In this document: piece after piece, positions 22,122 through 32,776 of the stretch
Numbering within the stretch: position 1 is the first letter of the stretch
How the letters are laid out: each line of letters begins with the position of its first letter
From: Conidiobolus incongruus B7586
Lineage: Eukaryota; Entomophthoromycota; Entomophthoromycetes; Entomophthorales; Conidiobolaceae
Assembly (NCBI GenBank): GCA_000697335.1
Contig: JNEM01015209.1
Location: forward strand, 1 to 36,937
Direction: 5' to 3'
DNA length: 36,937 nucleotides
Translations under genes and position numbers: made by a program
Notes under the pieces: model-generated
Told to the model about the DNA's origin: nothing
What the model saw: the letters and a program-made list of their open reading frames with translations, nothing else
Database searches by the model: none

Positions 22122-22152
<31 letters not shown>
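22122..22152. repeat. (AT)n microsatellite
   Basis: An uninterrupted run of about fifteen AT dinucleotides, flanked by further imperfect TA repeats. Confidence 0.9.
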
Positions 22153-22157
<5 letters not shown>

Positions 22158-23107
22158 CTATATTTGTAATTCACAGCTTAATAAAATTATCTTATCAAGT
22201 ATTTATGTTGAATATTGTAATATTAACCCAAATCGAATTTATATCACCATCACAGATTTTTGGTTCTAAAAAGGAAATCGAAAAGTGTTAGCCAATAAAG
22301 TTTATTAAATTTTAATATACAGTATGAGTATGGACAAAATTCGAAAGTATGCCAAAGAGTTAGTTTCCTAATATAGTAAATACCTACTATAAAAGTTTTT
22401 TCAATGATTTTATTTTTCTTAATATAGTAAACCAATAGCCCACAGAATCATAAAATGTGACAGTAAAAATCTTTGGTGGTGATTAACTTACAAATATAAT
22501 TTATCATTAAACTTGAATAATACAAATTAAAATTTTAATCCACGATTTCAAAGAAACGATTGGAACATTTTGAAATTGAAATTTTGGAACCCATATATCT
22601 ATATTTTCCAGGTTTATTCCAACTCATACACTCATGCAGGTTGATTTTGAAAAAAACCTCAATTTCAAAAATATATTGGGATGTTAGATCTCAAAAATAT
22701 TTTTAATATAAAATGTATATCATACTAGTAAAAAAAACTATAAAAAGGGTATAAAATTGAACAAGTAATTTGAATAAATTCCAGTCATTGAGAAAAATGT
22801 CTCATTTTGACTAAAAATTAATGCCAAATTGAATAAAACTATAAGTCTAGAATGGAATTCCTATTCTACAAAAAATATATAATTATATTATTAAATATTA
22901 CGAAATATAGTAAATATCTATTATACAGCAAATATTTTATTAAAACTTTTTAATATATTATCTATATAACAATATAATTTGAAATACCAAGTTTCAAAAA
23001 TATTTATTTTCTGTTATCAAGATTGAAAATACTAATTAAATAACAATATTTCAAGATGTATAATGTATCGTAATATTGATATCTTTATGATTTTTCGATT
23101 AATATTT

Positions 23108-23460
23108 TTTGAAATATATTGTTACCAGACAGGAGCCTCTAATCTCATTAAGTATACTTACACCAAGCCATTGTAATGATCATTCTCCCCACACTGATTC
23201 ATTTACTCTTCATTCGTTTATTAGCTATTCAGCCAAGCTACCGCAGCAACTCCTAAATTATTCTGCCCAATCTACATTATCAAAATCCGTAATCTGGATG
23301 ATGCATACGAATATCAGCTCGATCATGGTCCTCCTGGCTATTTGACCTAATCAATAAAGCATCATTACAATCCACTTTATAGCCGATTATCCTGGATCAC
23401 CTCTCATTGCTAATTATGATCAGAGTAATGGTTTCTCAAGTAGTACTAATATATTATTAT
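23108..23460 (+). pseudogene. Possible gene relic, family not recognised
   Basis: This patch is visibly less AT-rich than its surroundings and has codon-like texture. One + frame reads YIIKIRNLDDAYEYQLDHG near 23270-23325 and another continues with IADYPGSPLIANYDQSNG near 23375-23430, with stops and frame changes between. It could be a decayed gene or exons of an unrecognised one. I cannot name a family. Confidence 0.3.
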
Positions 23461-24212
23461 ATTAATATTTTACAATTAAATGCTTTAAACAAATAATTCG
23501 AATTTTAATAAATTAAATTGGTTTTGTATGTTATGAAAGAGTTTAAAGTATAAGGTAATATTAAATAAACACAATATTTTAAAAAAATCTCTAAAATCTG
23601 TTATATAAAATCCTTAAAATTCATTTGTCATCATGTGTTATAATATAATCTAATTATTTGTTCTTACAATTAAATTCCTAAATTATGAGTCTTATTAAAT
23701 CAAGATTTAGAGAATTCAAAGAATCTGAGATATACTCTGTTATATAATTTGAGTTACTATGAATAAAAATGAAAATATTTGATCTTCGAAATATATGTAT
23801 ATTATAAAAAATCTCAAATCATTATAATGAAATATGATAGAAATAAGTAGTTGGATTGAAAGTTGACTAATATTATATGTGGGATTTCTTGTTAAAAGTA
23901 TCAACAAAGACTATCATCAAATTGACTTCATTTAAATATGTATGATGTAGTTAATTGTTAATTTAAATTTGGTCTATATTCAAAATTCAATCTAATCAAG
24001 TTCAAGTTATACTTGAATTTAAAAATTGCTCATTCTACTTAAAATTCCACATTTTTCTAATTCAGTTTATCACCAATTTTCATTTTGACCCATATTATTG
24101 ATCTATTCAATTGTTCTGTCATTACCATAATTAAAATCACACAGGACTAAATTATAAAATTTCCATTTTAGCATTTGTTAATGCTAATTTTTCTCTTTAT
24201 AATTTTAACACA

Positions 24213-25075
24213 ATGACTTACATACCTGACATTCAAAATAATCAAAGAGTTCGACGACAATTTTTACCTAACCCTGATAGTCCTTCGGCTTCTAATAATG
24301 CTTATTTAACCAATAATAATCCTCTCTATCTTCCTCAACCTTCATATGTAAATCCTTCCTCTACTGCTTCTGCTTCTTTAGCTAACACAGTAAACTCTCA
24401 GACCTCTCAAGTTTCTCAAAATCCTCAAGAAATTCAAAGTTTGCGTTTAAAATTACAACGTCGTCAAAATTATCAAGCTATACTAGCAAAAATGCGTGGA
24501 AATCTTCAAGAAATCAAGAATGCCCATGCTAAACTAACTAAAACAAGTTCTGCTACAACAGTTTCATCCAATCAAGGTGCCGCTAATGCTTCTAATATAC
24601 TGAATGATCAACCTGGTAATATATTATATTATTTTTATCATTATTTATTTTAATTCTTTATTAGCTTCTCTACCTAGTTCTAATCCACCTGTCAGGTAAT
24701 TATTAATAATTTTAATTCTCTTAATTTTTCAATTTTTTTTAATTTTAGCTCAAATAGCGACAATAATGAACTTCCATTAAATCTTCAACTTGATAATTTG
24801 AGTACTAGTGGTAATTTTAATCATTTAATAAGTATTTCAAGTATAAACTAATTATACTTTATTCAGATTTAGAATCACTTGATGAAGAAACAATTAGGAA
24901 AATGGAACTTATTTATACTAAAAAACTTATGGAAATGGGTGTCAAGTTTACTCACTTAAAAAATCTCCCTCTTTCAAATTCATATTTTAACCAGACTCCT
25001 ATCATCCAAATTTTGCAAAAGGATCATGAAGATCGTACAAAAGCAAATTCTTCCAACTATGGTCAACGTCAGTGA
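24213..25075 (+). CDS. Unknown four-exon protein, 234 residues
   Basis: Exons 24213-24615, 24663-24693, 24749-24810 and 24867-25075 join in phase across GT-AG introns of 47, 55 and 56 nt and end in TGA. The first ATG follows a T-rich leader. The N-terminal ~65 residues are rich in Asn, Ser, Pro and Gln and probably disordered. Residues ~70-110 (QSLRLKLQRRQNYQAIL, then LQEIKNAHAKL) look like an amphipathic helix or coiled coil. A Ser/Asn-rich linker follows, then a more ordered C-terminus (LDEETIRKMELIYTKKLMEM, PIIQILQKDHEDRTK). The layout resembles small nuclear complex subunits, but I recognise no family and claim no function. The consistent phases and matching intron sizes make the gene itself likely. 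Confidence 0.72.
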
Positions 25076-25841
25076 ATTTCTTTAGTGAATACAGTAATTC
25101 TTACTCTTTTTATTATTTATATTTGCTAATTTATATTTTATTTACATAGGAGTAACGTTGACTTTTCTTGTTAATAGCTCAATACGCATTTTATTTTAAG
25201 CAATTCAAAATTCAACATCTTTGGCATTCACTATCAATATTATAAATATATTTATATATTGATATTTATATCAACTATATGTTTAAATTTTAGAGTTGTG
25301 ATCATTTATTATCTCTCAAATATGTCAATTTCTAAACAGTGTAATATAATCGATTCTTAAAAACTATTTAAAATGCAAAATTTTTTAAATAGTTGATAAA
25401 TTACATTGATTTATCTCGCTAGAATTGATATTGAGAGATATTTCCAGATGATTACAACTTTATATTTTATATTTAATAAATACTTTTTACCTTTCACAAC
25501 TTCAATTATCCTTTTACTAATTCAATTTCTAACTAATATAAATATATGTTTATTTATATTTTTGAACAATCAATAGTTTACAAGTTAATTATGAAACTTA
25601 CAATTATTTCAAAGCTACTAATTTTGAATAAATTCTTTTAGATAATACTGAAAGATTTTCTTATAGATGATTTTTGAATTACAACATTCAACAGTTGATG
25701 TTAGTTTTAGTATATTTTTAAATCAGACAAGCTTGAAAAATCATTAATTACTTGATTGTTTTATTATTTTATTATAATTATTAACTTCAAGCTATGATTT
25801 AAATATTAATACATTTGACAACTGTAAATGTGGGAGGAAGT
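25076..25841. other. Intergenic AT-rich stretch, nothing recognised
   Basis: 3' flank of the unknown four-exon gene. It has an imperfect inverted repeat around ACTATTTAAAA/TTTTAAATAGT near 25361-25395, which could fold as a hairpin in the 3' region, and otherwise low-complexity sequence. Confidence 0.45.
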
Positions 25842-26035
25842 AGTCTTTTAGAGCTTAAACAGGGAATCGCCAGTGGTAAATGATAGATTACCACAAAATT
25901 AAGGGAAATTAAGAGGGTTCACCAAAATAGGTGAAAATAGCTTACTGCAAATCAAGGTCTTCAAATAAAGTAAATATCTCACACTTGTCACAACTCAATA
26001 CTTTTTGTGAGTGTTACAAGAAAAACTTAAAGACT
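25842..26035. ncRNA. Candidate structured RNA (nested stem-loops)
   Basis: The patch is less AT-rich than its surroundings and has no open frame. A closing helix AGTCTTT (25842-25848) / AAAGACT (26029-26035) encloses three hairpins. These are GTGGTAA/TTACCAC (25873-25879 with 25888-25894), TTCACC/GGTGAA (25918-25923 with 25930-25935), and a two-part stem CTTGT..ACTCA / TGAGT..ACAAG (25984-25997 with 26008-26020). Four perfectly paired, properly nested helices in 194 nt suggest a folded RNA such as a ribozyme or snoRNP/RNP RNA. I could not match it to RNase P, MRP, SRP, U-snRNA or telomerase RNA, and the strand is undetermined. Chance pairing cannot be excluded. Confidence 0.3.
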
Positions 26036-28180
26036 GGATATTTTTGAAAATGAAGATAGAAAGATAAGTTTATTGATTGGCTTGTGATGATCTTATAATA
26101 GTTTCAATTGTTGAGTTTGGGTGGCTATGAATAACTTCAGGTGGAAAGTGCTAAGTTAAACTAGTTCATAAAATGAGGTACTTCTAATGTGACTTTTTAT
26201 ATTAGCACAATAGTCAGAGTTTCTTGAGTGATAGATAAGATTATTCCCCATCACATTCAATCTATAAACTTTATATTATTTAATATATCATAACTATTGA
26301 AAATATTCCAGTTTTATTATATAAACATGTATTTTAAGAATCTATTAAATGATTAAAGTATTAAACTAATATACCAATAATATTTATCTATAATTAATTA
26401 TTTTATTTAATTTTTGAAAAAATAATAATTATTTTATTAAGTTTAAAAATTTATTAAGAATCAATTTTGAAAATTAATACTCTTTCATTATGAATAACTT
26501 TTGATATATTTTTGTCAAACTTGTAACAATTAAAAAAAAATATTTTTTTATTAAAAAATAAAATTTAATTTTTTATAATTTAATTTAATTTTCTCTATTG
26601 ATATATTTTCTCACTTATACACATATATTTTAATTACTAAAAGCAATTATAACTATAAGGGTTATGATCTAATAAGTATACTAAATCCAATAGCTATATT
26701 TATTTATATGTATTTACTATATCTTTTAAAGTACTATCTTTATATATTTCTAAATTAATAATCAAAATTATTATTTATTATTAAATTTATCAATTTATAA
26801 TATAAAATAATATAATTTATAATTAATAAAAGTCTAAAAACTTTATTTTTACTGATATCACTTTATATATTAATATATTAATAAATATTGAAATATTTTT
26901 TTAAAATTAAGTTAAAAAATTATTTAATAAATAATAATATAAAATAAATATTTCATTAATTATTAAAAATTCAAAAGAAAATTAAAATAAAAATATTTAT
27001 AGATTATAAAATATAAATAAATAATTTAATCAGTTTATAAAGCATTAGTTCTTAGTTTTTAACAAAAAATACCTTTTATATAATAGAGTTATATTAAAAC
27101 TATAATGAAAAAATGATAATTATAAAAATGATATAAATTTTATATTACTTATTTTTATAAACTCTATATTAAAAGAAATTAAATTTGGATTTTGAAATAA
27201 TATTAAAGTTGAATTTGAAGATTAATATTTTGCTTATATTTGAGTAAAATGATATACAAGAGAATTTATTTTTTATCAATATTAATCTTTTAATTTAAAA
27301 CCTTGGTTTTTAGCTATAATTTAGTAACTTTTGTTAGTTATATTTATTTTTATTTTTTTCGAGCTGTTGTTATATTATTTTAATTAAAAAAAATGAAAGC
27401 TTATAATTTATATAATAAATTAATATATTTAATATTAAAACCCTTGAATATAACTTCAAATAAAATTAAACGTTATTTTGTATTGATCCTTATTATTTTT
27501 AATTAATATAAAAAATAATATTATGTGATTTAGCAGTATTTATATTTTTTGAATTAATTTTATAATTATTTTAAATTAATAATTATGATCATAAAATAAA
27601 TATTATAATAAATTCTTATTTGTATAAAACTTGTTTATAATATTATAGATTTTCAAGTATTTATAGTAAAGTTTGAATAATGAAAAAAAATTAATTATTT
27701 AAATTAAAAATCATTCATATAAAATGTTGAATTTTATAATAATAATAATAATAATACATAGTCAAATAATTATAATGCAAAAATATACTTAAATTAGCGA
27801 TGATATAATCAATTTAATATATCAGTGGGTTTAACAAAGATTCGAATATATTAGCTAATATAATTATATTAAAAGATAAATAAATAGTACCAATATTCGG
27901 TATAATATTGATATAGATACTTTTAATTATAAGATATAGTAATAATTAATAAGAATTAGGAAAATAATAAGAATTGAATAAAAGATGAAAAACTATATAT
28001 ATTAATTTAATCAATGGTATTTATATGATTAAATTAACTTTAAAAGTATAAATTACTTCATTTTTTAAAAAGTTAGTATTAAGCAAGAAAATTATATATA
28101 ACAAATATAAGTGATAGCCTTTTAATGAATTTATTTTATAAATTAATGAAAAAGTTTTTATAATTGAATATATATTATTC
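26036..28180. other. AT-rich desert, left of the adapter junction
   Basis: To about 26260 the sequence keeps the moderate composition of the candidate RNA. Beyond that it becomes almost pure A/T, with no frame, tRNA or repeat family visible apart from a short (AAT)n run near 27738-27757. Confidence 0.55.
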
Positions 28181-28199
28181 CTGTCTCTTATACACATCT
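28181..28199. other. Tn5/Nextera mosaic-end sequence (library artefact)
   Basis: The 19 bases CTGTCTCTTATACACATCT are exactly the hyperactive Tn5 mosaic end used in Nextera tagmentation libraries. Read on the minus strand they encode the peptide MCIRDR, a known hallmark of such contamination in databases. The rest of a sequencing adapter does not follow, so this looks like an untrimmed or mate-pair junction built into the contig. The two sides may not be adjacent in the genome. Confidence 0.95.
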
Positions 28200-29850
28200 T
28201 CAAAATAATATTTGAATTTTTATAAATATATAAAAATTCTAGAATCATATAATATTATATTATTGGCTCTAAAAATTAAAGTTTTTGATTAATTACTAGT
28301 TATTTAAATACTAGAATAGATATTAAATCATACTTTTATAATCAATTATACAGCTTTTTTGATTTGATTTTATGGATTCAAAACCAATTATAATTTATAA
28401 ATTATATATAAAGGAAAATAATAATTATTATACATTTACCAATATTTTTTTTAATTAATCTAAGTAATTTTTGATATAATATTACTCAATCATTATAACA
28501 GGTAATAATTTTATTTAATATCAGTTATTTATAAAAATAATTTCGATTTCAACATATATATTGATAAAGTATATAATACTCATAATGGCATTTATTTGAT
28601 TTTACATAATTAATTTTAAAATATTTTTAAAAAATGGAGATAAACTAATAATTCATATTAAAATGAAAATATTAATATAGATATAATTTTTCAAAATTAT
28701 TTTATTTGATTTAAAAATGATTAATTTAAAATAACATATATAACTTTGATAATATTAAATATAAGTTAAATAAAAACTAAATAAATATAATACTTAATAT
28801 ATAATATATATCAATTTTTTTAAAATAAAAATTATTAAAATTGAAAATACCTTAGTGTTATAAATTTAAAAAGAATATTAAAAATAATAATAATAATAAT
28901 TTTAAAATATTATTAAAAGGTGTAAATAATATAAAAATTAATAATAATTAATTTAAATATTTGTAAAATATAATTTATTTACAAAAAAGGTAAAAATAAT
29001 TTCATGATAATTGTTAAAAGAAAAATATTATATATAAATAAATATTAAATGTAAAAGGCAAATAAATGGAGTGTATTTATCATAAATATACTCTGCGATA
29101 ATAACTTTAATAATAATTCAATATAATACTAATAATTATATACTCGAATTCATAAATATTATAAAAATGTAAAAAAAATTATTCAAAATAATAATTTAAA
29201 CATAAAAAATGAATTGAGTAAAGTATAATTATGATTATATATAAGTATTAATAGTTGGATAATAGTGATAACGATGTAAGGATGGAAAATTCAAATTATT
29301 CTTTGATAATTTGATAAACAATTTATTAAATATTATTAAAAATATTCAATTACAATATAAAGTATAATAAACGTTGAAAAGTTACAAAAGAAAAAGTAAT
29401 TAGAAAATGAATATATACAAATTTTGTAGATTTATGGTTGAATTAAAAATTAGGAAATTTATATCATATTAAAAATTAATATATTAAATGTTGTCAATAT
29501 ATTAATTAAAAGTTTAATATAATTTCATATTAAATTTGATTATATATGTATTTTCAATATTCAATAATAATCACTTTGTTTTATATAAAATTATTATAAA
29601 ATAAATAATAAAGAAATAGTTGTATATAAATTTGTTTTAGTAATCAGCAATTTATAATAAAATATTAAAATTTAAACATAAAAAATGTAATTGGTATCAA
29701 TTAAATCAAAAAAATATACCCTTTAGAATAGAAATTTTTATAAGTTGAATTATTGTTATATTAACAATATATAATATTATCTTAGCAATATATTTACTAT
29801 TAATTGGATTTTTTAGAAAATATCAATACATTTGAGTTGAAAAAGGAAAA
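28200..29850. other. AT-rich desert, right of the adapter junction
   Basis: Extremely AT-rich sequence with short trinucleotide (AAT)-type runs near 28883-28902. No coding frame, tRNA or conserved motif is visible. Its composition resembles that of the left side, so the junction is not marked by a change in base content. Confidence 0.55.
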
Positions 29851-30090
29851 TTGAACTGAACCTGCCATTCCCATTACAATTGGTCACAGATGAATATGGC
29901 GTAAATTAACAGTAACCTGAATTCAAACAAACTCCCAACTCGAGGTATCACATTTTGTCCTCGTTTAAACTGGAATCTTATAATATCTATGTACGATTGA
30001 AATCGCCCCAAGATTCAATACCTCAAAATTTTTGTATCCAATAAAAATCAATTTATAATCCATTTTTGAGATTTTTCTTTGAGTAGTGAA
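29851..30090 (+). pseudogene. Possible gene relic, family not recognised
   Basis: A single + frame stays protein-like for about 75 codons (LPFPLQLVTDEYGV, then PEFKQTPNSRYHIL, SSFKLESYNIYVRLKSP, IPQNFCIQ), interrupted by a few stops. It stands out from the surrounding A/T-only DNA by its balanced codons. No start, splice pattern or known family can be given. It may be a decayed gene. Confidence 0.35.
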
Positions 30091-32736
30091 AATTCAAATT
30101 GTGGTAATAAGTAGATATGAGAATGAATATTATTTGATATAAATAGGGAAGACTAGACATTTGAATTATTAACAACAAAGGTAGTTCACGTGATGAAGTT
30201 TCCGATATTTTCCTTAATTTGAAAAATAATCAAAAATTGAAATAAACAATTTGTAACAAGTTGTTGAATATTAGATAAATGTGTATAATTAAATAGTATT
30301 TATGATATTTAATGGTATAAACTAGTATATAACTTTAATTTATAATAAATAAAATCTATATAAATCACTTTAATTTTATAAAGCTTTTGTCAAAATTATT
30401 CATTAAAATAATTCAAGTCCAAAGATTACATCCTACTTTCAATCCTTTAAAATTAACAAAAACTAATATCTAATAAAAACTCTTTTAAATAGTTTCAAAA
30501 TTTTATTAAACCTCTATATCATTTAAAAAGGAATCTATCAAAACCGATTTAGAAAATATATTAAGTTAATAATATCATTTAATTAAGCCAACTTAAATAA
30601 ACAATATTATACAGGATATCTTTCATCAATATTAATATAACGGTTAAATACTTAATATTTATCTATATTTATATTAACTAAATGATTTAATCTAATTATT
30701 TTTAAAATGACATCAATATTTATATAATTATAACTTTTATTATATTAATATAAGTATATTTTAACATTGATTTTATCGATTAAAATAAATTAAAATAATT
30801 AAAGGAATAATTTAATTATATCAATAATATTAAAATTGGTCCATTAAAATATATTTGCTAAATTCATAATTCCAAGCAATTTTTCTCAACTTTGAAATGG
30901 ACTAAATCCTGAAATGGATGTCTACTACTTAAGTGGATGTTGAAATTGTGGTTGTGTTTTTTTCGTAAAGAGAATTATCATTAATGAACACATATTTAGT
31001 CATTAAGTACGTCATATGAATAACTTGGTCATTTTCAAATCAACTTTAAACTTACATAATATTAATTAAAATTTGATTAATCTCAAATTTATAAACCTTA
31101 GAGATTACGGATGTTGTAATGTTGAATAAGGAGATGTGATAGTAGTGATTGTTTATTTTATTTGATGAAATTAAAATTGAAACGCGATCGAGCCAGTCAA
31201 TAAAGTGCCATATTCTCGTTGAAATTTCTCACTCGTGTTTAGGTCAAGGCTTTATTCCCGTTGTATAGGGACAATTCTAACGACTATTCCAAGTCATTGA
31301 CATTTTATATTGTATAAATATCAATTATTGAATAGTACTGCTAATTAATTATTATTATTTTAATGTTAATAAAGTAATTTATAAATTATAATCTTTAAGA
31401 TGCTATTTAATACTATATAATCTATTTGACAAATTAATTTTATAATCAATATTTAATTAATAAAAGTCAATGAATTCTTAGTTAATTTTAATTAAAATAA
31501 ATTTAATAAATATTTTACATATTAATAAACTTAATTTCTATGTTTTAAAGTGTTAAAATACCGCATATATTTAAAATTTTGCACTAGAATAAATATATAA
31601 AATTATTAAAATTGAAAAATATTGTTTTAGTTAAAGGTATAGTTAATGGAATGGGAGAATTGACTTCATAGGATTAATATTACCTTTTTTGTTTGTTGAC
31701 TATTTTTATACTGAATTCTATGGTTTTTTATTTTCTCTGGAATTTATGGTTTGATTTTCAATATTGAAGTAGTATTAATTCAGCAAGACTTGAATATGAT
31801 TCTTATTTTATTTTGCATAAACTGATTGATTAGTATATTAAATGGTAGCTGGCATATGATTCAGGGAATGAGTATGTAAGGTATTTATATTCTGTTGAAA
31901 ATTTTCATATAACCAAATAAAGTGGTTTATATAACCAATTCACTTAAAAAAATATTAATTAAGAAAATATATACTGGAATAATGTTTTTTATCCGTTATT
32001 TCCGGTAAAATTATTTTTTACTAATCTTTTTCGAGTAACCTTTGTCAAATCTACTTTTAAAATTAATGAAAAATAATCAAATCAAAACAAACAAAAGTAA
32101 AATAATAGGTTTTAAATTGATTAAATAGTGTTACAAATATAATAAAAAAATAATTTTAAACCATTAGAACATTGATCCGAGGAAATACTTATAACATACT
32201 TAAAACAGGTATAATAATTCATACTTTCTCATTTTAATTCCACTAGAGTTTCCCCACACTTTATCTTTTTTTTTACTGATGTAATTTTAAAGGATAGTTA
32301 TTTTCGAATTTGATTATTTTTTGATAATTATGAAATCTAAAATTAGTAAAATTCAAATCCCATTATTGTGGAAATTTACTCATTTTGTAGATGATATGTT
32401 GATTTATCACGTCATATCATATTAATTGGCATTGATATGGGTGATAATTGGTCGTTAAAATGGGATGTGATAAAAATTGGATTTGTGCGACATTTCAAGA
32501 TTGTTGGAGTCGAAATGGATTCTGTTAAGGACCAACAAATCCAACATATTAATCACAAGATATTTGATTCCATTCCCACAAGTTCAGTTTCATCACTTGT
32601 CCAACACTTATATTAACATCTATCCCTTCAAACTTTTCAGATATTCAATCTCCAACCAATCTAATCTACTTATCGTCAACAATTGACTATTTTGTCACTC
32701 ACTCTTTGAGTATTTTTATTCTTTACATATTTAGAT
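30091..32736. other. 2.6-kb gene-poor stretch upstream of the nucleoside transporter
   Basis: Mostly A/T-rich. A patch at about 31175-31305 is less AT-rich (around CGCGATCGAGCCAG and AAGGCTTTATTCCCG) but has no usable frame and no RNA family I recognise. The transporter's promoter should lie in the last few hundred bases. A CTTTACATATTTAG at 32721-32734 could be a leader-intron acceptor, but I cannot fix a donor. Confidence 0.4.
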
Positions 32737-32762
32737 CACGTTCGCTATAGTTAAAGAACGTG
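32737..32762 (+). promoter_or_regulatory. Inverted repeat in the leader of the transporter gene
   Basis: CACGTTC (32737-32743) and GAACGTG (32756-32762) are perfect inverted copies separated by 12 bases, ending 14 bases before the start codon. The CACGT core could be bound by a dimeric factor, or the repeat could form a hairpin in the mRNA leader. No binding protein can be named. Confidence 0.3.
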
Positions 32763-32776
32763 CATAATTTACCAAT

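Larger units (their letters stand above)
21507..24212. other. 2.7-kb stretch with no intact gene
   Basis: Mostly AT-rich spacer. It contains an (AT)n microsatellite at about 22122-22152 and, at 23108-23460, a less AT-rich patch that looks like a decayed gene (separate entry). No other frame shows similarity to a known family. Confidence 0.5.

Noticed and set aside
25842-26035. RNase P or MRP RNA
   Set aside because: GGGAGGAAG and a GCTTA further on weakly recall the conserved RNase P regions, but the P4 pairing cannot be formed and the spacing is wrong, so I do not name the family.
28021-28248. Minus-strand 75-codon frame containing MCIRDR
   Set aside because: It exists only because the adapter sequence joins two A/T-rich pieces; it is not a gene.
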